From Guillardia theta CCMP2712 (Eukaryota > Cryptophyceae > Pyrenomonadales > Geminigeraceae), in NCBI RefSeq assembly GCF_000315625.1, contig NW_005434625.1:387762-451761 (forward strand): DNA of 64,000 bases, read 5' to 3'. Position 1 is the stretch's first letter, and the number at the start of each line of letters is the position of its first letter. This document shows, one piece after another, positions 52,928 through 64,000 of the stretch. Both the position numbers and the translations under genes were made by a program. The notes under the pieces were generated by a model that did not search any database, was not told where the DNA came from, and saw only the letters and a list, made by a program, of their open reading frames with translations.

Positions 52928-54154
52928 TTATCCAAGAGAGAAGGTGTTGTTGGTGGGAACGTAGCTGATGTTCTGCATGGGCATGGCCATGAACATCGGA
53001 TTGGCGGACTGCATAGGAGCCGTCTTTGACTTGAGCTCGTTGTCATCAGCATTCAAAGAGATGTTCGGCGCGGCAGTGGAGGCAGGCTTAGGGGCCATGC
53101 AAACCTTGTAGCCCAAGACAAGGAGAGCGAGCAAAGAGACGCCCAACAAGCTTCCCAGCACGGCAGAGACGATGGTGAGGTTCTTCTGAGCTTCCGAATC
53201 AGTGCTGCATTGGAAGTCCGGCTCCTTGACACCATGGGTAGCGCATGGGGAGGATGATCCAGTCGTGTAGATGGTCCTGTCTCCAATGGGCTGAAGGGGA
53301 CGATAGTTTCCGTAAACCGCAAACTTCTCAGTGGATCCAGGGATAGTGACAGCCCACAGCTTGTCCATGGTTGCCCTGGTGATGGTAATGGGCGAGTCCA
53401 TCACGATCCAGGTGACAACTTCATTGCATCCAGGAGTGGTCAAACCGCCAGCGTAAGAGTAGAAGCTTGCCTTGTCATTGACGAGCTGAGCGAAGTTGAC
53501 GTCTCCGTTCATCGCAACGCCATCGGTCGTAGCCCGGGAAGCCTCATTGCCGATGGTGGTAAGAGCAGCAGACTCGGAGCTGCCAAGAGTGTACATTTGG
53601 CCCACCACAAGAAGAGCGTCCGAGTTGCCGCTGCTGACGGCATCAGAGATAGTGGGGTATTTGGAGTTGAAGTGAACAAAGTGAGCTTCAAGGGGATACT
53701 GAACTCCTTGGATGTAGTGCTCACTTCCTTCAGTTGCGGAACGACCCCAGTGGAAATGCATCTGAGCAAGCTTCCAGGTAGAATCTCCATCTGTGGTCGA
53801 CCTTCCGACTCTGAATGCCAAGTTGCCCGCGTTGAGGACAGGAGCGTTGCTCGTAACGTCGAGCTGGAGGGCATGGCCAGTGTTCTTGATGTTAAACTTA
53901 TTCGGTTTGTCCCAATTGGCTGAGTCAAACTTGATAGATGGAGCAGTACCATCGAACGCCTTGGCTCCGCAAAGGTCGACAGGAGTCTGCTGCTTGCCAG
54001 TTGAGCATACTCCACCCCACTTCATGGGGCCTTCCGAGGAATCACATTGATTGTAATTCCAAGGCGATCCAGCACGTCGCGCTTGATGACTCAAGATGCT
54101 TGGGCTTGCAACAGCATGGGCCACCAGGAGCAACGGGATCAATGTTTTCAACAT
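52928..54154 (-). CDS. Alpha-carbonic anhydrase with C-terminal membrane anchor
   Basis: Interconverts CO2 and bicarbonate outside the cytosol. The frame from ATG 54154 gives 408 residues; the ATG directly follows a CAG acceptor-like site, so a 5' UTR intron is likely. A signal peptide (MLKTLIPLLLVAHAVAS) leads into WNYNQCDSSEGPMKWGGVCS.GKQQTPVDL. Zinc ligands are visible as MHFHWG (two His) and LEAHFVHF (third His), and the active-site TTPGCNEVVTWIVM and NYRPLQP segments are present. Unlike secreted homologues, it continues into a membrane helix (VSAVLGSLLGVSLLALLVLGY, about residues 325-345) and a 60-residue cytosolic tail ending YVPTNNTFSLG. It is likely a plasma-membrane or vacuolar ectoenzyme supplying CO2 for photosynthesis. 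Confidence 0.95.
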   Translation of the reverse strand: MLKTLIPLLLVAHAVASPSILSHQARRAGSPWNYNQCDSSEGPMKWGGVCSTGKQQTPVDLCGAKAFDGTAPSIKFDSANWDKPNKFNIKNTGHALQLDVTSNAPVLNAGNLAFRVGRSTTDGDSTWKLAQMHFHWGRSATEGSEHYIQGVQYPLEAHFVHFNSKYPTISDAVSSGNSDALLVVGQMYTLGSSESAALTTIGNEASRATTDGVAMNGDVNFAQLVNDKASFYSYAGGLTTPGCNEVVTWIVMDSPITITRATMDKLWAVTIPGSTEKFAVYGNYRPLQPIGDRTIYTTGSSSPCATHGVKEPDFQCSTDSEAQKNLTIVSAVLGSLLGVSLLALLVLGYKVCMAPKPASTAAPNISLNADDNELKSKTAPMQSANPMFMAMPMQNISYVPTNNTFSLG

Positions 54155-54599
54155 CTGTGAGACATGTATCAGCAACCTTGTCATTGAAAAGAAAGTCACG
54201 TCGTTTCTGGAGCTACAGGATCTCATGAGACTCTTGAAGCTGCCAGCTTCTTGCTCGTAGCATGCACATTCCATTTGATTCTTGTAAATGTCTTTTGCCT
54301 TCCTCATTGTCCTAATCCTCTACACCCTCTGCATCCTCCATCCTTGTCCTGCTTCTTTGTCTTGCTAGCCTCTTCCTCTGCTCTCATGGCGTTCACGAGC
54401 TCGCAGTCTTGGTCTCGGATGCGAGCCTACGGAGGCTTCTTTATACGTCCGGATCCTACTCCACCCACCCCACCCCCTCCCTTCTCCATGTTGTGATCTT
54501 TTCGCCACCCCTTCTTTCTCCCTTGTATACCCCCTGAGCCTACCGGTGACATTGAACATTGGATCTCATGGACCACCAAGACCACCCCAGCACTTCGCT

Positions 54600-55930
54600 G
54601 TAAAAGCCCTCACCGATGCTACACGGACGCCTCTGGTCATTTGTACGGGACCCACCCCTGGGTCCGGAGAGTCTGCACGGGCCAATTCCGAGCGATTCAC
54701 CTAGGGCACAGGGGTAGTGGAGCCTCCGGGGGGGCCCCCGGCAGAGGATATTACAGCATGCTAGTAAGGTTGATCATCATAGCGAGTAGTAGGAGGGTAG
54801 GAACTTTCAAGTTTCTCTGCTCTTTTCAGGTCTCGGCCCCCCACTGACGCCGAGTAGAAATGACCAGAACTCGGAAGGTAGTCGCGTTAACTTCCATGTC
54901 TCCGTGGTCTATGGACTCTCCCATAGGCTGGTAGGACCGAAATACGGCTCGCCGACTACACATCGGACCTACGTACGGCCGGTAGTAACGGTGCCGTACT
55001 AGTGACCCCGGGGCCGGTACGGTCCGGCGTACCTTGGACAGTGGCAAGCCTGAGTTGAGAGCCGGGCTACCGTTACGGCGGCGCGGCCGCCGAGCGCGGC
55101 GGCCCAATGTGGCCAGTGGCCCGGCCGACCGTCGGCCAGTACGGTACGCCGAGTACGGGCCGACCGTGACTCAGTGAGTTACCGCGGGCCGGGCAGTGGC
55201 AGGCCCGCCGGGAGAACCAAACTTGAAACCGCATCCTGCCGGGCCAGAGACCTTCACTTCAGGCTGAGTTAACTTTGCAGGACTCGGCCGTTGTGGGCAG
55301 GGCCGCGGGGCGCCGATGCCGGTCGGACTCTGTGATGATGCCAGCCCGGGGCAGCCGCCCGGAACTGGCTTCGGAAGCGGCCGCAGGCCTGGCCAGCCGG
55401 CGGCCTCGGAGAGGCCTTGCCACCGAGCGGGGGCTGAAGGATCCAGCCTGAGCTGCCTGCCAGGCTGGTTCACGGTCGGGCCACGGTTCAAGCATTTCCG
55501 CCGGGCCGGCCCGGGCCCTGTCTGGGGACCGTCGTGGCCCCGCCGCGCCAGGCGGCGCGGCCGGGCGCGGCGGTCCGGGCGGCCCACTCACTGCCAGGCT
55601 GGCCGCAGTCACGGTGCCTGACGGGTGACTGCCGTCACAGTGACTGAGTGCCACGCCACTGCCGTGCCAACGCCGGGCCGGGCCGAGTCCGGCGACTCCG
55701 GCGACGGCCCGGGACCATACACGATTCTTCTTCAGCGTCAACGCATGCACGAAACAAGGGACCTGCTCAAAATGCTCAAACATCGGATGTATGCTCCCCT
55801 TGGCTGACTCAAGCGACGAGACCATCGGAGGGGGAGGGATTACCTCAGTAGGAGGAGGCGACTCACGAGTTTGCGGGGCTGAGGGAGGAGCATAGCGTTG
55901 CTTTTCCGGCCGGGCGCTCATAGGAAAAAT
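54600..55930. other. Extremely GC-rich non-coding island
   Basis: From about 54990 to 55700 composition is dominated by ggccgggc, cggccgg and actgagtg blocks, like the island at 16.2-17.1 kb. Frames are Arg/Pro/Ala-rich on all strands, and I call no gene. Confidence 0.6.
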
Positions 55931-56480
55931 TGGCAATATTTTTTTTTTTCGAAGGACCTGAGGGGTCCCTTCATTCCATGCCAATTGGGAGTACCCTCCT
56001 TTGAGAAGTCATGTGGGAGGGTAGTCGCTCTCATGAAAATCGTTGCTGTGCAGGGCCAAAGAGGGGTAGGGTGATTTGAATTTGGTGGCGTGGACACCTC
56101 ACCACGCCAAACCAATGTAAAAGTACGCATTTTAGGAGTATCTGTGGTACCAACTTAAAATTGCAGCTCTTACATGGTACAAAATGAGGGCCAAACTGGT
56201 CGGAACTTCGACTTCCGAGAACCCCTCCATTTGACTGTTGTTGGGGGGTGGGGTAGGCATGGAGCACCCTCAACCACCCACCTTTGAAAGAATTTGAAAC
56301 TGTGTAATAGGGGGTGGGGGGTAGCCCCCTTTTCTCATTCCCCAAGCCCCCTCTCCCTGGACGAGCAAGAGGCGATGAAATGGTGCCTTCCTGACTCGCG
56401 AGGATGAACCTTGATATTGAGAGACTTCGAATCCAACCCAACTGAGATAGGAATGAGATGAAGATCTCATATCACATCTG
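55930..56480. other. GGGGTAGG-type intergenic sequence
   Basis: Contains gaggggtagggtg, ggggggtggggtagg and gggggtggggggtagcccc motifs, flanking the GC-rich island. No gene recognised. Confidence 0.5.
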
Positions 56481-59300
56481 TAAGAGATGATCGAGCTTCT
56501 TTCTCAACTCTGCAGGTTGGGCCAAGGTTTGAATCATCCAGCGTGTAATGTAATATGTGCCCTTGGTTCATACAATCCGCGAGTGTACTTGCAAATATGC
56601 TTCGAAGACATGATGACATTTTTATGAACAGGTAAGGAACTAATAATGGATACACCATTGAACAGAATCAAAACTGATTGACCCTTCTTTCAAATTGCAG
56701 TGCGTTGCACGTTGCGCTCAAATGCATGATTTGTGAGAAATTTGTATTCAACTGTACCTTGAGCGACTTTTCTGTCTAACAATATGTTCTCATGTCATCG
56801 CTCACTTTCAATTCTTCTAGTCTTACGGTCAGGATTCATGCACTTCACTTTTCTACAGAGGACAGGCTCACACGCACTCAACCGTTCAACGGTGCATGAA
56901 GAGACGTTTGCAAAAAGGATGACTTCACCTGCTCGCATAGATTACTGTAGAGAATTGTTGTTGATCATGAATCACTATATCCATGATCAAGTGCATTGAC
57001 CATTGCATTTCCATGTTTCATGACGTAGGATGATTTTTCTGCACTTGGATTTCTTCCTCAGTCATGATGTTTCCACAACGCTTCAGAAACCTAGTCAGAA
57101 ATGAAACAATGTGCAGATAAATTTGAGCATCAATAAAAATAAATGAGATGTTCTTCGAATCAATCCTGCCTTGTTTTGACGGTTCGCAATGCTGCCGTGC
57201 AGTTGTAGAGTTCTTGTCGCATGTGGCACTACAGAGGAGTGCCTTGTTCAACAGAACAAGCACTCGGTGATTGTAAAAGGATCACAAACGCTGTGAATCA
57301 ATAAATAGAATTCCACATCCAGGGTATCACATCTTTATTAGAAGAGTTTCAATCAGGGTAAAAGCACAACCGACCTCCTTGTAATCAAGAACACGTTCCA
57401 TCTTTTGCCTTGCGAAGGTGTATCTATGTGAACCAAGAAGCATGTGACATGTGGCCACATCATACATGCTCTACGGCCTGGAATATTGGCATCTTCAAAA
57501 GTGCTCATGTTTGCGTTGAGATCATCTGCTTGGCAGCGGCTCATTGATGAACAAAATCCGATGCAAGTTCACACCAGTAATATTCACATGATGCATCATG
57601 TGATGAAATGACCTAGGCCTTGGTGATTTGCAAAATGTTTCATCGTTCAAACACGTCCTTGAAAATCAGATGAAGAATCCTTCACGAACCACGGGACTTG
57701 CTTGTCCGACATCATTCGACAGCACTGCGGATCATGGTTGTTTCAAGCAGTCGAGCAGCTCACTGCTAAAATGCACCGTGCATTATTTATTGGCATCTTC
57801 TTGCGAGACTATCAGACATAGTCGTGCAGATATGTGTTCTTGAGCTCACAGGTGACCGTACAGCTTTTGAACAATCCAGTCACCATCTGATGATGATTCC
57901 CTGTCGTCTTGTGTGTAACCTCCATCCATTTACTCCAACTCAGTTTCCCTGTCATGCATCACAGATAGCTTAGGGTATTTTACGCTTTGGTTTCGATTGC
58001 AATGTAACCCTGTGATGGTGTTTTCACTTGTATTATTCATGCTCTTCGCTTACCAAACGATTTTTCGTGAGATTCACGAGCTCTACCAAGCACTCCTCAA
58101 GGATCATCATCTCTACACCTCAGGAATTTCCCATGAGTATGTTCGGTGAACATCTGACATCTGCACACGCTGCCGCGGGCTTGCTGTTTGCGAGCCATCG
58201 TTAGGGCAGTACAGAGCGGTGCGACGTGCCCCGTGCAAGGGGAGGCTCATGGCGTGTAGGGGGAGTTTCAAACTTGTTTATAAATTTGTACCACAAGAAG
58301 GCTTTACAACTAAGTTGGTAGACTACCCCACGATCTGACTGTAACTTGTGGGGTGTAGCCCTACTTCTCTGTTTATACTCAACCATTACACAATACAGTC
58401 TAAAATATCTTATTGGAAAACAAAATGAGAATTATAAAGCTGAATTCGAACCCTATTTCAGATTCTCAAACACGCCACCCCCAAATCTACCTAGAAAGCA
58501 GAACAACCCCCCCACGGGAAAGCATACATGTAAGAACTCGGATAAGTTCTTGGAGACGGCGAGGTTGACTCAGTCAAGTTATTAGTTCGAAGTTCGAAGC
58601 TGAGTTCGAAGTTGAAGGCTCCGGGGCGCGGCGGGCCCGGAACCCACAAGGATGGCAGAGGGAAGTGGACGACGCCTGACATGATGACCGATGAAGAGAA
58701 GAAAGCTCGGATCTACTCAAGAAGATGGCATGCAGGGGATGAGGAAACTCTACAGGAGCACCTCCTGACACGTGGCTCAAGCCTGTATTCATGTGGCATG
58801 TGATGCGCCATGGAGTATGACCTTCTCTGGAAACACCTTGCAAGGATCGTAAGGAGGAGGCGAGCTGAAGAGGCGGAAAGGACGAACGAAATACCTCATT
58901 GAATACCGGTATGCTCCTGTGAAGAGCTCGTTGCTGAACGACAAACATCCTGTGCTGGAAAAAGGAAGTGGTCGATAAAATTGGACCATGAAAACAATCC
59001 AACACAGGACGTTCCGAGAGTGTCGAATCCAATCATGTGCACCTCTTACATGAGGGAAGCTCACAGGATGGCTCGATTGGCCATCCAGTGTGCTTTGTGG
59101 TTGCTGATGTTGAGCTTCTATCTGTTGTGCTGATGTTGAGCTTCTATCTGTTTTGTATGCATGTGTCGATACGACCTAATAGGGATGGTCTAGAGAAAGG
59201 GACATTTGGTTCGAGATTCTTACATGAGCTTCTTAGCCTAGCTTTGACTCACTGACTTCACAACAATTCTCATGGTGTACAAAGGATAGGCCTGAGCACG
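56480..59300. other. AT-richer intergenic region
   Basis: Low coding potential from 56480 to 58200. At 58330-58510 a short aaccccccccacg and ccacccccaaatc stretch recalls the islands, with a GC-rich patch at 58620-58645. A 24-26 bp tandem duplication (tgctgatgttgagcttctatctgtt) lies at about 59102-59154. The frame at 58612-58803 might be an upstream exon of the next gene but has no support. Confidence 0.45.
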
Positions 59301-59378
59301 CGCATGTTGCTCGTAGTCTTCAAACTCTCTCGAGCTCTGTACACCTTCTGACCATTGGTTTCAGGTTTCCTTTGGCAC

Positions 59379-61551
59379 ATGTCGAACTTCCCCAACTTGC
59401 AGGCAGACTTGCAGAGCTTGTTGCAGTCACCGCAGTATGTCCCTCTAGCAAGCAACCCGCAAGGGAACTCTGCCATGATGCAGCAGAACATGCAGTTCCG
59501 GGATCCAGGACAGCACCTGCATCTGCATCAGCAGCAGGCAGCTGCTACTTGGATGACAACACCACAGCAGCAGCAGGTCTTGCAGTGTCAAGGGACGAGA
59601 GGAGGAGAGGAACGCAATGCTGACATCTTGTTTGCAGGAGAGAATGACGGAGTTGGCGATGCAAGAGCTGCAGAATTTCCTTAGGCAGCCCGCAATTCCC
59701 CCGGACAACAACTTGCCCTATCAGGTGTACCCTGTGGCCCATCGCAGCCAGGAGTTCGAAGGGCTGTACTCCAGCATGCAGGGCATAAGACAGCCAGTTG
59801 AGTTTCCTAGTGCTCAGCTACCAAATGCAAGGGAGTGGATGGAGCAGCCGCAGCCATGGCCAGCACAGCCAATTTCACTGATTCCGCAGGGCGCTTGGGC
59901 AGGGCAGGGCAGGGAAAGGACGCTACAGGGGGATTTGCAGCATCGAGCTATCTACGAGACTGTTCTGACGCAGATGCGTCAAGGGAGCGGTTATGGGATG
60001 AACGTGAACAGCGAGGTGCAGCAGCTTAACAGTCAGCTTTCGAACTGGTCGGGGTACCAGCGGGGATTCAGGGGAAAGAGCAACTTCCGTGGAGGAGGGA
60101 GTGGGCAGTTTGTGTCGAATTTTGGAGCGGAAGGAAAGAGATGGCAGCGGGTAAAGCCGTCCAAGGGTTTGCTGGACAACTTCGAAGGCGACGGGCCTGG
60201 TGAGGGTTTTGACCTTTCCCCTGATCTTGTCTCACCCATAACACTACCTAGCATGCATCAAACTGCTGAATGAATACGGACAGAAGAACAGCTGTACCGT
60301 ACAGTACGATAGTCCGATCATCCCGACAAAGTAGGGCTTGATAATGCTCGCCTTCTCGCACCTGACACGATGATCAGGCCTGACGGGGAGGAGAAGGACA
60401 GCTCACTCACATGCTCCGTCACGGTGATTGTGGTAGACAGCAACGGGCAGACGGTCGTGCAGGGCAAGGCAGAGGGGATGACGAAGAAGCTTGCGAAGCA
60501 AGGAGCAGCAGCACAGGCGATCTGCACGCTGTTCCCACAGGTGAGCACCAGATGGATCCATCTCCCTCCTCCCTTCCTGCTTGCTGAGAATCGTTCAGGA
60601 GGAGGAGAATTTGAGGTCCAAGGGTCTGCTTGAGGACGTAGTGAAGCCAAGCAGCACTGCAAGTGAGTCCCTCTCTTGATAGAGTATGCCGGTGACCTGT
60701 AACCAGCAGCTCATGGAGGAGAAACTGGAAGCTTGGAGCAGGGAACGGAGCAGGGGGAGCAAGAGGGAGCGAGTGGTGCCAGGAGCGCGATGATGGTCAA
60801 CCCTGTGCTGCATCTCCAGCATGCATGCAGCCGCCTGCACAAGATGATGGAGTTCAGCATGCGGGAAGAAGGACCTCCGCATAGCAAGACATTCCATGCA
60901 GACGTGGTGATTGAAGGAGTGGTGATGGGTAGAGGAACCGCCCCGAAGAAGAAGGGAGCGCAAGGGTTGGCGGCCCGCGAGGCTCTTGGCAAGCTTGAGC
61001 TGGAAGGATGGTCAAACTTGCAGCCTCCTCCAGGCATGGATGGGGAGCGAAGCAACAAGCGCAAGCGACATGAAGAAGGGGAGGAGGAAGTGGATGGGGA
61101 GGGGGACTGGATCCCTGAGGAGAAGAGACGGAGCTCTCAGCCAGCGACGGAGGGGAAGCAACTGGATGTGACTCAGTCGACGAAACTGCTTCATGCCCAT
61201 TGCTCCAAGAACCGACTCAAGTTGGAGTACAAGGTCGTCGAGGCTGGCCCGGCGCATGCAAGAATCTTCACGGTGGAGGCGGTGATAGAAGGCAAGGTGT
61301 GCGGTTGTGGAGTGTCTGGGAAGAAGAAGGCGGCGACTGCGCTAGCGGCTCAGCAAGTGATCGAGAGCATGGGAATCGACGTGGTGAGCCTCTTCAAGGG
61401 AGGAAAGGGCTCTGCTCAAGGGAAGGTGCGGCCGGAAGATGAGGGGGTGAACGAGGTGCTGGAAGAAGTTATCAGACGAGTGGAGGCTGACCCTGAGCAT
61501 GTGGGAGGGACGAGGAACACCGATGGAGTGATGAACGAAGGAGAATGTTGA
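59379..61551 (+). CDS. Protein with three double-stranded-RNA-binding domains
   Basis: Exons 59379-59576, 59638-60199, 60252-60330, 60378-60540, 60599-60662 and 60707-61551 join in phase to 636 residues. The N-terminal third is Gln/Pro-rich with poly-Gln, followed by an RGG-like patch (YQRGFRGKSNFRGGGSG). Domain 1 spans two introns: CIKLLNEYGQKNSCTVQYDS .. DSNGQTVVQGKAEGMTKKLAKQGAAAQAI. Domain 2 is LHKMMEFSMREEG..VVMGRGTAPKKKGAQGLAAREALGKL. Domain 3 is LLHAHCSKNRLKLEYKVV..VCGCGVSGKKKAATALAAQQVIESM. Each ends in the basic GxxKKxAKxxAA helix. A bipartite basic stretch (NKRKRHEE) between domains 2 and 3 could be a nuclear signal. No RNase III, deaminase or kinase domain is attached, so it is more likely an adaptor than an enzyme. 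Confidence 0.9.
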
Positions 61552-61589
61552 CGAGTGACATGTTTATGTACATCCGATTCACCACCAAC

Positions 61590-63553
61590 CTAAACCACAG
61601 AAGTCCCTTCCTCCCTTGCCCCCTCATCACTCTTGACAAACATTTTGTCGTCTGCTTCAAAGTGCTCAGGGCCTCGCACATCGTCCCTCCTTCCCTGCTC
61701 ACCCGCATCGCTCTCATCCCGCAGCAGGGCATGGGCTGTCAATGTCAGAAGGAGCAAGATAGGAACTAGCGGGCGGAGAAGCGACTTGGTGACTGTGGTG
61801 ACGTCAGCAGGTAACAGGGAGCAGAAACCTTCCTCACATGTAGAAGAAAGCTTGAGGGTGAGCAGGTGAAGGAAGCTAGTCACACAGAGTCCCCCTCCGA
61901 AGGACGAGCATCGGGACTTCGACGGAAGAAAGGTGGAGAAGAGAGCGAGGGAGAGGCTGTGGAGAGCCATGATGAGGAAGAAGAGGAGAGCTCCAAAGAG
62001 GAGCGAGACGAGGCCGTGGAAGGGAGGGATGAGCATGAAGCAGGCTCCAAGTACCTGCCAACGATACCATGAGAACGCGCAGCTCAAGGTTAGAGGACGA
62101 GGGGGGAGAGAGCAGAGGTAGGGGAGGAAGACGAAGACAGGAGGATACAATCGCAGGAACAATGCAGACGAAGTGGACGAGGTCGAAGTGGTTGACTTGG
62201 TCCCACAGCTGCAGATTCGTGAGCAGGGCGTGTCAAACTGAGAGTTGTGACATCTTACAGTCAAGGTGAAGAGCGCCGAGCTGACGTGGAGGAGAGCGAG
62301 TTGCAGGATCTTCACTTTCCCCTTCTCGCTCCCGGCCATGTTCAGGACCACACTCTCGTCCTCCATCAACTCAGCCGCCACAATTCCCGAGCAGACAGCG
62401 CACGCAACCCAAGTGATGGAGCACTTGGCTAGCCCCCGCCTCTCCCTCCTTCTCTGCGCCTCCGCTTCATCCCGTCCCCCCACCAGCGACACCGCCCCCG
62501 TGAACCTCACCTCCTGCCCGTTCTCCTCCGCCATGTAGTCGAGGACGTTGAGGCAGAGGCCCCGCATCCCCTCCTCGTACAAGAAGCTCAGCGACTCGCA
62601 AAGCTGGTTCCGCATGAGGAACCAGACCGGCAGCTCCACCACTGCGCACGACAGGAGCAGGAGACGCCACTCGAGAGTCGCCGAGTAGGACTCGCCCAGC
62701 ACCGCGTCCAGCACGGACCGAGCTCCTATCAAGTACAGAGACCCTATGTTTGCGCCCACGCATGCGACGATGAGGGCGGAGCCGAAGCGCCAGCGCGGCG
62801 GGCAGATCTCCATGGCCAGTGGGAGAGCGCAGGACAGCCTGCCTCCCGCCAGCAGCGAGCAGGAGCAGCGGAAGGCAAGGAGGAAGACGGCCGTTGGTGC
62901 GATGGAGGAGAGCAGCATCATGATCATGTAGGCGGAGTCGAGGAAGAGGAGGCTGACAAATCTCCCGTAAAAATCTGCCGCGTGTCCTGCTAGCAAGGAG
63001 CCGGCAGAGAAGAAAGTGATACATGCCATCTGTCCCGTCGTGAGCTCCTCGGCCGAGAGCTCCCACTGATGCTCCAGCAGGGGCGGGAGCTGCCACCAAA
63101 GCGCTGTTTCCATGCCGACAACCATCTGCATGCTGAGTGAGATGAGAGCGGAGGGCCTGAAGGGTCACCTGGGACAGGATGAGCGCCTGCATGGCCTTGA
63201 GCTGGAAACTCCCGAAGCCCGCAGCGTCGAGGGCGCCGTCGAGGTCGATGGGATCAAGATCGCTGCAGCATGGCAGACAGACTCAGACGAGATGAGAGCG
63301 CATGGCACACCCTCACCTCTCATCCACGTCACTCTGATGGCTGCTCATCATCAAAGAACAAGTTACATGCAAGAGTACAGAAAGAAACGCATGAGACCTG
63401 GAGGCTTGATCACTGTCTCGGCCTGATGAAACAAGTCTCAATCATCATCGTCACAGCACAAGTATCACTGACACCTGCTGGCGCCATGTCTGCCTCCTCA
63501 AGAACTGGCTTATCGCCATCGGGACCTTCATTCGATCGCATGATGTTGCGCAT
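61590..63553 (-). CDS. Major facilitator superfamily transporter (SV2/SVOP/SLC22-like)
   Basis: Multi-exon membrane transporter. Likely first exon begins at ATG 63553 (MRNIMRSNEGPDGDKPVLEE). A second, about 63269-63171, reads DLDPIDLDGALDAAGFGSFQLK, the N-terminal motif of SV2/SVOP-like carriers. The main exon from 63131 carries membrane segments and the signature GSLLAGHAADFYGRF (G..xxDxxGR) plus ALPLAMEI. Later exons read LWDQVNHFDLVHFVCIVPAIV and VLGACFMLIPPFHGLVSLLFGALL. The frame then continues to a stop at 61590 with a Leu-rich segment and an acidic tail. About 11-12 helices are expected. The junction of exon 1 and the C-terminal introns are not fully resolved. The 3' end lies 38 bp from the convergent dsRNA-binding gene. 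Substrate unknown. Confidence 0.82.
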
Positions 63554-63639
63554 GGCGGGTAGTCGGTGAACCTCAACCTCTAGCAGAGCATGTCGCAGCA
63601 GCAAGAACCATGTCCGAGCAAGAGGCAGCAACAAGTCTT

Positions 63640-63985
63640 GTCCTCACGCATGCGGTGCTTACCTCATCCCATCCCTCACCCTGTTCTCCCTGCACTTTCC
63701 TCCTTCCCCTCCTTTCGACGCCATCTTCTAATTTCGGAGGTCCTCTGAGGCAGGCTTCACACTGTCCTCCACCTGCCCATTTTGTCCTTGACCCGCTTCT
63801 CCCTCTCTCCCTCCCCTCCCCTCCCCTCCCCTCCCCTCCCTCCTCCCTCCTGCATCCTCCCTCCTCCCTCATCCCTCCTCCCTCCTCCCTCCTCCCTCCT
63901 CCCTCCTCCCTCCTCCCTCCTCCCTCCTCTCCTCCTCCCTCCTCCCTCCTCCTCTCCCTCTCCCTCTCCCTCTCCTCCTCCTCGC
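63640..63985. repeat. Polypyrimidine (CCTCC)n / (CTCCCTC)n tract
   Basis: From about 63780 almost pure C/T: repeated cctcccc, then tcctccctcc units to 63985. Frames across it are artefactual (poly-Gly/Glu/Arg or poly-Pro/Ser). Confidence 0.95.
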
Positions 63986-64000
63986 ATTGGGATCCCGGTA

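Noticed and set aside
55171-55984. Long open frame of 241 codons on - in the GC-rich island
   Set aside because: Same compositional artefact; no domain, low-complexity residue use.
63573-63987. Gly/Glu/Arg-rich frames at the end of the window
   Set aside because: Translations of a polypyrimidine microsatellite.

Overview
This window is nuclear DNA from a eukaryote. Genes are broken by many short introns (mostly about 40-100 bp, GT-AG), often with frame-perfect joins that can be traced by hand. The gene content suggests a unicellular alga: SHAQKYF-type MYB factors, a plant-like AlkP-fold protein, FtsH-type and TrmA-type proteins of bacterial ancestry, a membrane-anchored alpha-carbonic anhydrase and a TIR-domain fusion. 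A cryptophyte such as Guillardia would fit, but that is inference. I see no rRNA, tRNA, CRISPR array or bacterial operon.

Layout. 0.4-2.4 kb: an inverted, head-to-head duplication of a small unknown gene with TATA boxes, plus a decayed third copy. 3.4-5.9 kb (-): choline-transporter-like protein (SLC44/CTL). 6-9 kb: mostly non-coding, with a possible multi-pass membrane protein on +. 9.2-12.9 kb (-): ceramide kinase in 16 exons. 12.9-15.7 kb: small unknown genes. 15.8-17.2 kb: GC-rich non-coding island. 17.4-18.2 kb (-): MYB-like protein. 20.1-20.8 kb (-): unknown gene. 21.2-23.4 kb (+): coiled-coil/SAM/EF-hand-like protein. 23.6-24.0 kb (-): small membrane protein. 24.9-25.3 kb (+): unknown gene. 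25.9-30.3 kb (-): FtsH-like AAA protein without a visible protease domain. 32.1-33.4 kb (+): secreted kelch-like protein. 33.9-37.4 kb (-): TrmA-type tRNA uracil methyltransferase. 38.7-40.3 kb (-): second MYB factor. 42.1-45.3 kb (+): TIR-SAM-membrane-RelA/SpoT-like fusion, the most unusual gene here. 46.0-47.2 kb (+): methionine aminopeptidase. 48.4-49.3 kb (+): glyoxalase II. 49.4-50.7 kb (-): AlkP-like conserved protein. 51.2-52.3 kb (+): lysophospholipid acyltransferase. 52.9-54.2 kb (-): alpha-carbonic anhydrase. 54.6-58.6 kb: non-coding. 59.4-61.6 kb (+): protein with three dsRNA-binding domains. 61.6-63.6 kb (-): major facilitator transporter.

The genes do not form a pathway; they look like an ordinary gene-dense nuclear segment. 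A family of intergenic islands recurs between them: C-rich tracts built on CCCCTACC/GGGGTAGG, often next to extremely GC-rich GGCCGGGCC sequence. Exon coordinates given below were read by eye from splice consensus, frame continuity and family motifs; where a junction did not close in frame I say so.
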